DNA of 64,000 bases from JBGAPI01 sp044221335 (lineage in GTDB: Bacteria > Pseudomonadota > Gammaproteobacteria > Xanthomonadales > Ahniellaceae). The translations under genes and the position numbers were made by a program. Location of the stretch: NCBI GenBank assembly GCA_044221335.1, contig JBGAPI010000026.1:1-64000 (forward strand). Reading direction: 5' to 3'. The notes under the pieces were generated by a model. The model saw only the letters and a program-made list of their open reading frames with translations. It was not told the DNA's origin and made no database searches. Below are positions 17,446-25,698 of the stretch, piece after piece (position 1 is the stretch's first letter; each line of letters opens with the position of its first letter).

Positions 17446-18266
17446 CGGGCGCGGCTCGCGGCGAGCCTGCCCTGCAGCAGGTTGATCGCCAGCAGCAGCA
17501 CGAAGGACACCGACAGCATCACCACCGCGATCGCGGTCGCACCGGCGTAGTCGTACTGCTCGAGCTTGGTGACGATCAGCAGCGGCGCGATCTCGGACAC
17601 CATCGGCATGTTGCCGGCGATGAAGATCACCGAACCGTACTCGCCGATCGCGCGGGCGAAGGCGAGCGTGAAGCCGGTCAGCAGCGCCGGCGCCAGGGTC
17701 GGCAGACTGACCCGGAGGAAGATCTGCGCGGGCGTCGCGCCGAGCGCGACGGCGGCTTCCTCCTGCTCGCGCTCGAGCTCCTCCAGCACCGGCTGCACGG
17801 TGCGCACCACGAAGGGCAGCCCGACGAACACCAGGGCGATGCCGATGCCGACCGGGGTGAACGCGACGGAGATGCCGAGCGCCGCCAGCGGCGCGCCGAG
17901 CCAGCCGTTCGGCGCATACAGCGCGGTCAGCGCGATGCCGGCGACGGCGGTCGGCAGCGCGATCGGCAGGTCGACCAGCGCGTCGAGCAGCCTCCGCCCG
18001 AAGAACCGTTGCCTGACGAGCACCCACGCGATCGCGAGGCCGAACACCGCGTTGACCGCCGCCGCGGCCGCCGCGGCGCCGAACGACAGCCGATACGCGG
18101 CGAGCGTGCGCGGCGACAGCACGGCGTGGGCGAAGGCCTCCCAACCGAGCGACGAGGACTTCAGGAAGGTCGCGGACAACGGGATCAGGACGATGAGCAG
18201 CAAGTAGGCGATCGTGTACGTCAGCGTCCAGCGGAATCCCGGCAGCACGTCCTGACGGGATCCCAT
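17442..18266 (-). CDS. cysT: Sulfate ABC transporter permease CysT (CysU)
   Basis: The 274-residue permease starts MGSRQDVLPGFRWTLTYTIAY, close to the family N-terminus. It has the EAA loop EEAAVALGATPAQIFLRVSLP and the strongly conserved AIGEYGSVIFIAGNMP. The frame is open upstream to 18422, but that part is unlike CysT and GC-skewed, so ATG 18266 was chosen. A 161-base gap separates it from sbp; it is otherwise coupled to cysW. Confidence 0.93.
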   Translation of the reverse strand: MGSRQDVLPGFRWTLTYTIAYLLLIVLIPLSATFLKSSSLGWEAFAHAVLSPRTLAAYRLSFGAAAAAAAVNAVFGLAIAWVLVRQRFFGRRLLDALVDLPIALPTAVAGIALTALYAPNGWLGAPLAALGISVAFTPVGIGIALVFVGLPFVVRTVQPVLEELEREQEEAAVALGATPAQIFLRVSLPTLAPALLTGFTLAFARAIGEYGSVIFIAGNMPMVSEIAPLLIVTKLEQYDYAGATAIAVVMLSVSFVLLLAINLLQGRLAASRAR

Positions 18267-18427
18267 GCGTCGTGGCGGCCGGGATTCCCCACGGGGGCTT
18301 TTCGCACCATGGCGCCTCGAGGAAGCCGATCGCGGCTTTTCGAGAACATCGCGCTTCAATGGGCGATGTGGCGCAGCCAAATCCCCAAGCGGTCGACGAA
18401 GCGGTGTAGCGGAAGAAGCCATCGTCG

Positions 18428-19450
18428 TCAGTGCAGGTAGATCTGATCAAACGCAGCGCCGTCGGCGAAGTGTGCCGCCTGCGCCTTCTTCCAGCCGCCG
18501 AAAGCCGCATCGATCGTGACCAGCTCGAGCTTCGGGAACTCTGCGGCATGGCGGGCGGCGACCGCGGCGTCGCGCGGCCGATAGTGGTGCTTCGCGATCA
18601 GCTCCTGCGCCTCCGGCGTGTACAAATAGTTCAGGTAAGCCTCGGCCACTGCGCGGGTGCCATGGCGCAGGACGACCTTGTCGACCAGCGCGACCGGCGG
18701 CTCGGCGAGGATCGACAGCGAGGGCACCACGATCTCGACCTTGCCGGCGCCGAGCTGGTCGACCGCGAGGAAGGCCTCGTTCTCCCATGCGATCAGCACG
18801 TCGCCGATGCCACGCTCGACGAAGGTCGTGGTCGCCCCGCGCGCACCGGAGTCGAGCACCGGGACGTTCTTGTAGACCGCCCGCACGAACTCACGAGCCT
18901 TCTCGTCGGTGCCACCGGGTTGGCGCTGCGCGTAGGCCCAGGCCGCGAGGTAGTTCCAGCGCGCGCCACCGGAGGTCTTGGGATTGGGCGTGATCACGCC
19001 GACGCCGGCCCTCGCCAGATCGCTCCAGTCGCGGATGTTCTTCGGATTGCCCTTGCGCACCAGGAAAACGATCGTCGAGGCATAGGGCGCGCTGTTGTTC
19101 GGCAGCCGCTTCTGCCAGTCGGCCGGCAGCTGGCGGCCGTTCTCGGCGATCGCGTCGATGTCGTAGGCGAGCGCGAGGGTGACGACGTCGGCCTCGAGGC
19201 CGTCGATCACCGAACGCGCCTGCTTGCCCGAACCCCCGTGCGACTGCCGGACCGTCACGCTGTCGCCGGTCTTGGCCTGCCAGTACGCCGCGAACTTCGC
19301 GTTGATGTCCTCGTAGAGCTCGCGGGTCGGGTCGTAGGAGACGTTCAGCAGCTCGACGCTGCCGGCCTTGGCGGTGGTGGAGACGCAGAGCCCGGCGTAG
19401 ACGAGGAAGGCCAGGACGCGGAGGGAGATGAAACGAAGGTATCGGTTCAT
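18428..19450 (-). CDS. sbp: Periplasmic sulfate-binding protein
   Basis: The 340-residue precursor has a signal peptide (about residues 1-28). It then has ELLNVSYDPTRELYEDIN, the hallmark of Sbp/CysP. QSHGGSGKQARSVIDGLEAD supplies sulfate-binding backbone residues, and ITPNPKTSGGARWNYLAAW is also conserved. It captures sulfate or thiosulfate and hands it to CysTW. It starts 8 bases after the porin stop, so the porin and Sbp are very likely co-transcribed. Confidence 0.95.
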   Translation of the reverse strand: MNRYLRFISLRVLAFLVYAGLCVSTTAKAGSVELLNVSYDPTRELYEDINAKFAAYWQAKTGDSVTVRQSHGGSGKQARSVIDGLEADVVTLALAYDIDAIAENGRQLPADWQKRLPNNSAPYASTIVFLVRKGNPKNIRDWSDLARAGVGVITPNPKTSGGARWNYLAAWAYAQRQPGGTDEKAREFVRAVYKNVPVLDSGARGATTTFVERGIGDVLIAWENEAFLAVDQLGAGKVEIVVPSLSILAEPPVALVDKVVLRHGTRAVAEAYLNYLYTPEAQELIAKHHYRPRDAAVAARHAAEFPKLELVTIDAAFGGWKKAQAAHFADGAAFDQIYLH

Positions 19451-19458
19451 GGCGATGC

Positions 19459-21018
19459 TCAGAAGGCGACCTGCAGGCGGCTGGTGATGATGGTCTCGTC
19501 GGGCCGGTCGTGCCCGCCCGCCGCGCCGCCGTCGAAGCGGGTCTTCTCGTAGTCGAGCACCCACTTCAGGTTCCGGTTCCAGTACCAGTTGACGCCGACC
19601 GCATAGGCCTTCGCCTCGCGAACCGCGACCGCCGGATCGGCAAACGAGGCGGCGCCGCCAGTGAACGCATCGCGGTCGAGCTCGAGCGCGCTGGCACGGG
19701 CGACGAGTTCGACCGCGCCCCAGCCGTCGCCGTCGATCTTGAACGGTGCCGCGGGCTTCAGCTCCTTGAAGCTTTCCTCTTCGCCGGTCAGCGCGTAGCT
19801 CGCGGAGAGCTGCCAGGCGTCGTGGTCAAGACGGTCACTGCGTCGGCCGCCGGCCAGATTGCGCGAGACTTCCTGCGACACCCGGACATACTCGCCGAGC
19901 AGGCCGAAGGACCCGGCATACCAGTTGGCCTGCGGCGAGAAGCGCAGCCGCTCGCCGTCGCCGAAGGTCGCCGTGGTGCCGCCGCGGTAGGAGAACACAG
20001 TGAGCTGACCCGGCGACTTGTAGGTCGGCAGCAGCGTGGTGGTCGCACTGCCGGTCTGGTCGACGTAGGTCGCTGCGACGCCGAAGCCGAGGCCACGCAG
20101 CAGGAAATGATCGCTGTCGAGGAAGGGCTGGACGAACACCCGGGCCGCGAGGTCCTTGTCGCCGTTGTTGTCGGTGTCGCCGATCGCGTCGCTGCTGCCG
20201 CCGTCGGCGACGCCGTTCTGAGCCGCCACGGCATAGGACAGCTTGCCGCCGAACAGGTCGCCGGACAGCTGCACGCCGATGTCACGGTTCGTCCCCAGGT
20301 TGGCGGTGAACGAACGCTCGGCGAAGCGGATGTCGCTCGCCGACTGCAGTCGTTCCAGGCCGAACGGGGTCTTGAACTTGCCGACCCGGAGTTTCGCCGC
20401 CGGATCGAGGCGGGCGTCCACGTAGGCGTCCTGGATGATCACCTTGCCGCCGGCGAAGTCGGGGACGAAGCGGTAGTCGTAGTTGCCGAAGACGGTGCCT
20501 TCGATGATCGGCCGCACGCGGCGAAACAGGAAGGTGTCGGTGGTGCCGCCGACGCTGCCGTCATCGCCGAAGTCGCGCGAGTCGACCTGGATCAGGCCTT
20601 TCAGGCGCAGCGTGAAGTTGCCGTCGCGCGAGGCCAGGGCGAAGCCCTTCTCGCCGGCGCTCACCACCGGCGTGTTGGCGGCGGCGGTCGCGGCCTCCTC
20701 GTCCTTGATCTCGAGCTTGCGCTCGACGACCTTCAGGTCCTGGCTCAGGGCATTGACCCGAGCGTCGGCCGCGGCCGGCGTCGGCGCCGGTGCGTGTTCG
20801 AGAGCGGCGAGCCGCGCCTCCAGGGCCTTGATTCTTGCCTCCAGCGCGGCCACGTCGGCCGTCCCGCCCGCTGCCGCCGCGTCGCGACTCGCGACGCAAC
20901 AGGCCAGCACCGCCAGAACGACCGCGCGCTGCCGACGCGCGGTGTGGCTCGCCGGTGGAGGGCGGCGAGTCTGGACGGTGGGCCGGGCCTGCTGTGCGCG
21001 GGCAGCGAACGGTGACAT
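19459..21018 (-). CDS. Phosphate-selective porin O/P family outer-membrane channel
   Basis: The 519-residue precursor has a long basic N-region and a hydrophobic core (VVLAVLACCVASRDAAAA). A short coiled coil follows (ALEARIKALEARLAALE), then a beta-barrel typical of OprO/OprP: LRLKGLIQVDSRDF, RFVPDFAGG, LRVGKFKTPFGLERLQ, terminating in Phe (SRLQVAF), as outer-membrane proteins do. It is the first gene of the sulfate operon, so sulfate or another anion is its likely substrate. GAGAGGAG precedes the ATG. The unusually long leader may mean the true start is slightly downstream. Confidence 0.88.
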   Translation of the reverse strand: MSPFAARAQQARPTVQTRRPPPASHTARRQRAVVLAVLACCVASRDAAAAGGTADVAALEARIKALEARLAALEHAPAPTPAAADARVNALSQDLKVVERKLEIKDEEAATAAANTPVVSAGEKGFALASRDGNFTLRLKGLIQVDSRDFGDDGSVGGTTDTFLFRRVRPIIEGTVFGNYDYRFVPDFAGGKVIIQDAYVDARLDPAAKLRVGKFKTPFGLERLQSASDIRFAERSFTANLGTNRDIGVQLSGDLFGGKLSYAVAAQNGVADGGSSDAIGDTDNNGDKDLAARVFVQPFLDSDHFLLRGLGFGVAATYVDQTGSATTTLLPTYKSPGQLTVFSYRGGTTATFGDGERLRFSPQANWYAGSFGLLGEYVRVSQEVSRNLAGGRRSDRLDHDAWQLSASYALTGEEESFKELKPAAPFKIDGDGWGAVELVARASALELDRDAFTGGAASFADPAVAVREAKAYAVGVNWYWNRNLKWVLDYEKTRFDGGAAGGHDRPDETIITSRLQVAF

Positions 21019-21214
21019 CGGGCGGGACTCCTCTCGGGGATGTGCAACCAGCCTAAAGAGACCCCGCCGGCCTTCCCAATGAGGACCGTCGCTATGCTTA
21101 TGCCCGTCCGGCGGTCGGTGTTCCGCCGCCGGTCGGAGCGCGCCCTCCCGGGGCTGCTGCGTGCACCGCTGGGCGGTCCTACACTGCGCGTCGCCCTCCC
21201 CTCTGGACCGCCCG

Positions 21215-22129
21215 GTGCGCGCTACCCGTTTCCACCTCTGCCTCGCCAGCCTGCTCGCCGTCGCCGCGACCGGAACGGCCGTCGCCAAGCAGATCTACCA
21301 GTACCGCGATTCCAACGGCCAGCTGCACTACACCGACAAGCCGCCGGAGCAGGGCGAGGCCAAGGGCGAGATCCGGCGGCCGCTGGTCAAGGGCGAGGCG
21401 CCGCCGATCGTCGACCTGACCAGCACCGAAGAGAGCGACGGCCGGCACTACAGCCTCGCCAACCGCCTGGCCGGCCCGGTCGGCGTGCGGCTGACGCTGG
21501 AGAACGCCGACGGACTGATCAGCGATCCGCCGTCGCCGTTCGAGACCGTGCTGTCGGCGCAGAAGACCGAGGCGGTGATGATCGTCGGGCGCGGCGATCC
21601 CGACAATCCGCAACGCTACGAGGCGAAGCTGGTCGCGATTCCGGGCAACCCCGGGGCGACGCCGGTCGAAGACTTCGAGTACCAGTCGCCGATCCCGGCG
21701 GGCACGGTCTATTCGGTGTCGCAGGGCTTCGGCGGGCCCGTGAGCCACGGCGAACTCGCCACCTACCACGCGGTCGACTTCGCCGTCGACGCCGGCACCC
21801 CGGTGCTGGCCGCACGCCCGGGCACGGTGATGCAGCTGGAGAGCGACTTCCTCGGCGCCGGCCTCAACAAGGAGCGCTTCGGCAGCCGCCCCTGCCTCGT
21901 CCGCGTCCTGCACTCCGACGGCAGCATGGCGGTCTATGCGCACCTGCAGCCGGAGAGCGTGACGGTGGTGCTGGGTCAGCAGGTCAAGGCCGGACAGCAG
22001 ATCGCCCGGTCCGGCGACGACGGCTTCAACGCCGCTCCGCACCTGCATTTCGCGATCCAGGCCAACCGCCACATGACGCTGCAGACGATCGCGTACCGCA
22101 TCCATGGCGTGAAGATTCCGGGAGCGTGA
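21215..22129 (+). CDS. Exported M23 family metallopeptidase with N-terminal DUF4124
   Basis: A 304-residue precursor with the signal peptide RFHLCLASLLAVAATGTAVA. DUF4124 follows (IYQYRDSNGQLHYTDKPP), then a linker, then a LytM/M23 domain with zinc ligands in YHAVDFAVD (H-x3-D) and PHLHFAI (H-x-H). It probably cleaves peptidoglycan cross-links in the periplasm. The start is GTG 21215, or alternatively GTG 21161 with 18 more residues. It is divergent from the sulfate-porin operon. Confidence 0.88.
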   Translation: MRATRFHLCLASLLAVAATGTAVAKQIYQYRDSNGQLHYTDKPPEQGEAKGEIRRPLVKGEAPPIVDLTSTEESDGRHYSLANRLAGPVGVRLTLENADGLISDPPSPFETVLSAQKTEAVMIVGRGDPDNPQRYEAKLVAIPGNPGATPVEDFEYQSPIPAGTVYSVSQGFGGPVSHGELATYHAVDFAVDAGTPVLAARPGTVMQLESDFLGAGLNKERFGSRPCLVRVLHSDGSMAVYAHLQPESVTVVLGQQVKAGQQIARSGDDGFNAAPHLHFAIQANRHMTLQTIAYRIHGVKIPGA

Positions 22130-22170
22130 CCTTGGGGCTGAGGGCTGGGGACTGAGGGAAGATCGGTTCC

Positions 22171-22281
22171 CGCAATTGCCAGCGCAGCGAAGCAAGTCAG
22201 CGCCATTGTCCTTCCAGGCGGCGGTTCAAGAGCAAAGGCGAGGCTTGCCTTGTCGTCGTTGCACTCCTTCTCGCGATGACG
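22171..22281. repeat. 111-base palindromic element, diverged copy
   Basis: The element begins CGCAATTGCCAGCGCAGCGA and ends TCGCGATGACG. Its parts CAGCGCCATTG and TCGCGATGACG align with the better-preserved element at 55234-55344, and the two have the same total length. It fills most of the 273-base gap between the M23 gene and the hydroxylase gene. No gene is evident in that gap. Confidence 0.6.
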
Positions 22282-22402
22282 GGACTCGCGGAAGTGCGGA
22301 AGGCTGCTCTTCGGGGCCATGGCAATGTACGAAGCGGCAGAGCTGGACCCCGACACTCCGCCGCGAGTTTCAGCCCTCAGCCGTCACCCGCCCCCCAATT
22401 CA

Positions 22403-23683
22403 TCACGGCCAGCCGCGCTCCAGATCCCCGATCGTCTCGATGAAGCGCCCCAGTGCCACGCGCTCCGCCGGCGCCAGCTCCGGATGCCAGGTGTCCATCA
22501 GCAGGATGACCCGGGTACGGTCGGAACGGTTCCAGGCCTCGTGCTCGAAGCTGTCGTCGAACACGACGACCTCGCCCTCGCGCCACGCGTGATCCTCGCC
22601 GCCGACCCGGATCGCGCAGTCGGGCGGCACCAGCAGCGGCAGGTGGACGACCAGGCGGCTGTTGGTGACGCCGGTGTGGGCCAGGATGTGCGAACCCGCG
22701 GTCAGCACCGAGAAGCAGATCTCCGGCGCATGCTCGCGGATCCGCACCAGGGGCAGCGATTCCAGCAGCGCCGAGGACAGCGGACTGCGTGCGTGATTGG
22801 TGTCGTAGCGGACGCCGTTGCGGTAGAAGAAGAACGCGTCCCAGTGCGGCGCGGCGTCGGCGCCACCGAGATAGCGCGAAGGGTCGTCGCCGGGCTTGAA
22901 CTCGAGGAAGGGCGTCAGCACCTCGGGTTGGGCCAGGAGCCCCAGGGCCTCGCCGCGAAGATCGGCGAACGCCGCCTCCAGGCGATCGCTGAAGCCGATC
23001 GAGGCCTTGTCGTAATAGGTGCGGCTCGGCAGGTCCGGCACGTAGAGGAAGCGCGGCGCCTGGCGCCGGTCCGGCGGCGCGATCGCTTCGTCCTTCAGGT
23101 AGCCGGCAATGGTGCGGCGGATCCGCGGCAGCGGCGCGCCGTGCTGCGCCTCGGCCTCTTCCAGCTGTCCGTAGAACAGGTCGCGGCGGCCGTGCTCGAT
23201 CACGTCCATCGCGTGCAGCACGACAGCGTGCCAGGCCGGCGGCGTGGTCTCGCGGCTGCGCCAGCGGCCCTTCGCCTGCGCCTTGGTGATCGCGCGGTAG
23301 TAGGCGGTCAGCGCCGCCGTCGCGTCGCCACGCGCCTCCCGCAGCTGGCCGAGGTTGAGCCAGGCCATCGGAAAGTCGTTGCGCAACCGCACCGCCTCGG
23401 CCAGCTCGCGCTCGGCGCCCTCGTGGTCGCCCAGCGCGACGCGGGCGAGCCCCAGCTCCTTGCGCGATTCGGCGTTTTCCGGTGCCAGCGCCACGGCACG
23501 CTGCCACCAGTCCGCGGCCTCCTCGGCTCGACCGCCGCCGCCGGCATAGTGCGCGAGCCCGACGCAGGCCTCGACACAGCCGGGATCCCGCTCGACGACC
23601 CGCCGCAGGCTCGCCTCGGCCGCGGCGTGATCGCCGCCCTCGGCCTGACGGCGCGCCTGCTGCAACAGTTGTTCCGCACTCAT
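22403..23683 (-). CDS. TPR-containing aspartyl/asparaginyl beta-hydroxylase family protein
   Basis: The 426-residue protein has three to four TPR units at about residues 1-125 (AAEASLRRVVERDPGCVEA and repeats). A linker and an AspH-type 2OG-Fe(II) domain follow: ILAHTGVTNSRLVVHLPLLVP (first His and cosubstrate region) and VVFDDSFEHEAWNRSDRTRV (second His and Arg). Such domains hydroxylate Asp/Asn side chains of proteins or small molecules. Its ATG 23683 overlaps the stop of the upstream methyltransferase by 4 bases, so they work together. Mature substrate is unknown. Confidence 0.88.
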   Translation of the reverse strand: MSAEQLLQQARRQAEGGDHAAAEASLRRVVERDPGCVEACVGLAHYAGGGGRAEEAADWWQRAVALAPENAESRKELGLARVALGDHEGAERELAEAVRLRNDFPMAWLNLGQLREARGDATAALTAYYRAITKAQAKGRWRSRETTPPAWHAVVLHAMDVIEHGRRDLFYGQLEEAEAQHGAPLPRIRRTIAGYLKDEAIAPPDRRQAPRFLYVPDLPSRTYYDKASIGFSDRLEAAFADLRGEALGLLAQPEVLTPFLEFKPGDDPSRYLGGADAAPHWDAFFFYRNGVRYDTNHARSPLSSALLESLPLVRIREHAPEICFSVLTAGSHILAHTGVTNSRLVVHLPLLVPPDCAIRVGGEDHAWREGEVVVFDDSFEHEAWNRSDRTRVILLMDTWHPELAPAERVALGRFIETIGDLERGWP

Positions 23684-24798
23684 CGCGTCGCCTCCATGAA
23701 CAGGGAGTAGTAGCGGCCGTCGCCGTAGGTCGCCTTGGCGACCGCGCTGATGTCGTCGACCCGAAGCTCCGGATGGGCACTGCCCTGGTAGCTGGACACC
23801 GTCGGCGCCGAGAGGCCGTGGTCGGTCATCAGCCTGGACAGCGTTTCCGCGTCGTAGCCGAACTTGTGGGCCTCGAACAGCCAGCCCGGCTCGGGACCGG
23901 CGCCGGCGTAGGCGAGGAAGTCCTCCAGCCGGGTCGGATTCTCCGGCCACCACGGCCAGGTCTCGCGGCGCGACGCGAAGAAGGCCGCGTCGTTGCTCCG
24001 GTAGGCCTCGATGCAGGCGGCCACGTCCGGCACCACGATTCGCACCACGCCGCCCGGCGCCAGCACCCGCGCGACCTCCGCGACGAACTCGCCGGCATCG
24101 ACCGGGAAGAACAGGTGCTCCAGAAGGTGCGAGACGAACACGAAGCGGACGCTGCCGTCGGCGAAGGGCAGTCCCCAGCGCACGTTGAGCGACAGCGGTG
24201 CCGGCGCGATGTCGATGTTGATCCAGCCCGGCAGATGCCCGGGGCCGCAGCCGACGTGCAGATTCAGGTCCCGCGCGCCGGCTGCGACGCCGAGCCTCGC
24301 CAGCTGGCCGCCGACGTAGCCGTCGCGCAGCGCTGCCAGTTCGCCGCGCAGCCCGTCGACCGCGGTGGCGAGCGCGAGCAGCCGGCGCTCGACGCCGATG
24401 CCGGTGCGGGCGGAAAGTTCGGTCTCCGCGACCGTGCCGAAGGCGTTGATGTCGGCCGACAGCTCGTAGGCGCTGCGGGCGAGATAGCGCAGGTGCTGGC
24501 GGCTGCGCTCGAGCGCGACGGCCGCGTCGCCGCCATCGGCGACGGTCTCGGCCGCGACCAGCGTGCCGGCGGCGGTCAGGTGCTCCAGCACCGGCACGAT
24601 CGCCGCGCGATCGTTCGGCGACAGCCGCGCCAGCGCCGCGTCGACATCGAACGGCTGCGCGAACTGGCAGAGCCAGCCGACCATCATCGGCTGCTCGCCG
24701 ACGAAGGCGGGCGCCGGACTCGCCGTGGTGTGGATGACGATGCGCCCGCCGCGGAAGCGGATCAGTGCGTCGGGCGCGAAGACCAGGAGACGAGCCAT
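23680..24798 (-). CDS. SAM-dependent methyltransferase with extra N-terminal domain
   Basis: In the 372-residue protein the Rossmann motif LNLHVGCGPGHLPGWINIDI lies at about residues 180-199. It then has FVSHLLEHLFFPVDAGEF and RVLAPGGVVRIVVPD, typical of class I methyltransferases acting on small molecules or glycans. The first 85 residues are separate and look like a small winged-helix module: AALARLSPNDRAAIVPVLEHL, then AAGTLV. This resembles the helix-wing arrangement seen in PqqD-like peptide-binding domains, by eye only. Stop overlaps the hydroxylase start. Confidence 0.8.
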   Translation of the reverse strand: MARLLVFAPDALIRFRGGRIVIHTTASPAPAFVGEQPMMVGWLCQFAQPFDVDAALARLSPNDRAAIVPVLEHLTAAGTLVAAETVADGGDAAVALERSRQHLRYLARSAYELSADINAFGTVAETELSARTGIGVERRLLALATAVDGLRGELAALRDGYVGGQLARLGVAAGARDLNLHVGCGPGHLPGWINIDIAPAPLSLNVRWGLPFADGSVRFVFVSHLLEHLFFPVDAGEFVAEVARVLAPGGVVRIVVPDVAACIEAYRSNDAAFFASRRETWPWWPENPTRLEDFLAYAGAGPEPGWLFEAHKFGYDAETLSRLMTDHGLSAPTVSSYQGSAHPELRVDDISAVAKATYGDGRYYSLFMEATR

Positions 24799-24950
24799 GG
24801 ACTGGGACCTCAGTACGGCGTGGTTGCGTGAGCGGATCCGGCGCGCCCGGAGCCGGGAGGCGCGAATCCCGGGCCGGACCGGGACTCGTGCGGTTGCGGA
24901 CGAGCTTCAGGGTGAACGGAGCGACGCGGCGAGCCCACGGCCGGGCCCAC

Positions 24951-25511
24951 TCAAAACAGGAGGTAGGTGGACAGGATGTACTTGTCGCCCGAGATCGGTG
25001 GCCGCCCCTCGTGCTGGTACATCCAGTAGGGCGGGAACATCAGCAGTCGCCCGGCCTTCGGCGCGACCGAGCGGTCGATCCTGAGGAACGCGGTCTCGCC
25101 GCCCGCGGCGACGTCGTTGAGATACCACAGGAAGACCAGATAGCGGTTGCTGACCTCGCCCAGCGAATCGAAGTGGGGCTGGAAATTCTCGTCCATCCCG
25201 GCGCGGTAGCGCTTCAGGATGAACTCGCTGGTGTTCGTCGTGAACGGCAGTTCCACCGGCAGCTGCAGGCGATCGACGTAGCGGCGCCAGTGGCGCTGCA
25301 TGGTGTCGTGAAGCATCGCGCGGAAGCCGGCGTCGGTCAGCGGGGTGATGTCGAGCTCGGTCCAGGCGCTCTCCTCCAGGCCGGCGCGGCGGCCGCGGCC
25401 GTTCGGGCGGTGGAAGCGCGACAGCGCATGGTAGGACGCGATCATCCCGGCGCAGGTCGCGGGATCGAGCGCGTCGTCGTAAACCTGGATGCAGTCGTCG
25501 AGGGAGAGCAT
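24951..25511 (-). CDS. 2OG-Fe(II) oxygenase, prolyl 4-hydroxylase-like
   Basis: A compact 186-residue protein. The Fe(II) ligands are visible as H-x-D in NFQPHFDSLGEVSNRYL and as a distal His in YQHEGRPPISGDKYILSTYL, with a following Lys for the 2-oxoglutarate carboxylate. FLWYLNDVAAGGETAF is a P4H signature. It likely hydroxylates a protein or peptide side chain. The start is ATG 25511 (MLSLDDCIQVYDD). It precedes the methyltransferase and hydroxylase genes with a 152-base gap. Confidence 0.88.
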   Translation of the reverse strand: MLSLDDCIQVYDDALDPATCAGMIASYHALSRFHRPNGRGRRAGLEESAWTELDITPLTDAGFRAMLHDTMQRHWRRYVDRLQLPVELPFTTNTSEFILKRYRAGMDENFQPHFDSLGEVSNRYLVFLWYLNDVAAGGETAFLRIDRSVAPKAGRLLMFPPYWMYQHEGRPPISGDKYILSTYLLF

Positions 25512-25698
25512 GGTCGCTGGCGGAGGGCGGCGTGGTGTCGGCGGCCGAGCCGCGCATCGTACGGCTCCGGTAGGATGCCCGGTCCGCAACCGATCCATGC
25601 TAGCAAAGCTGCCGATGATGAAGCCATTCCGGAGCGCGCAGCCCTCGGGCTCGACACCTGAAGCCTCCCCGCACCGTCGCCGGACCCGGGGGGATTGA

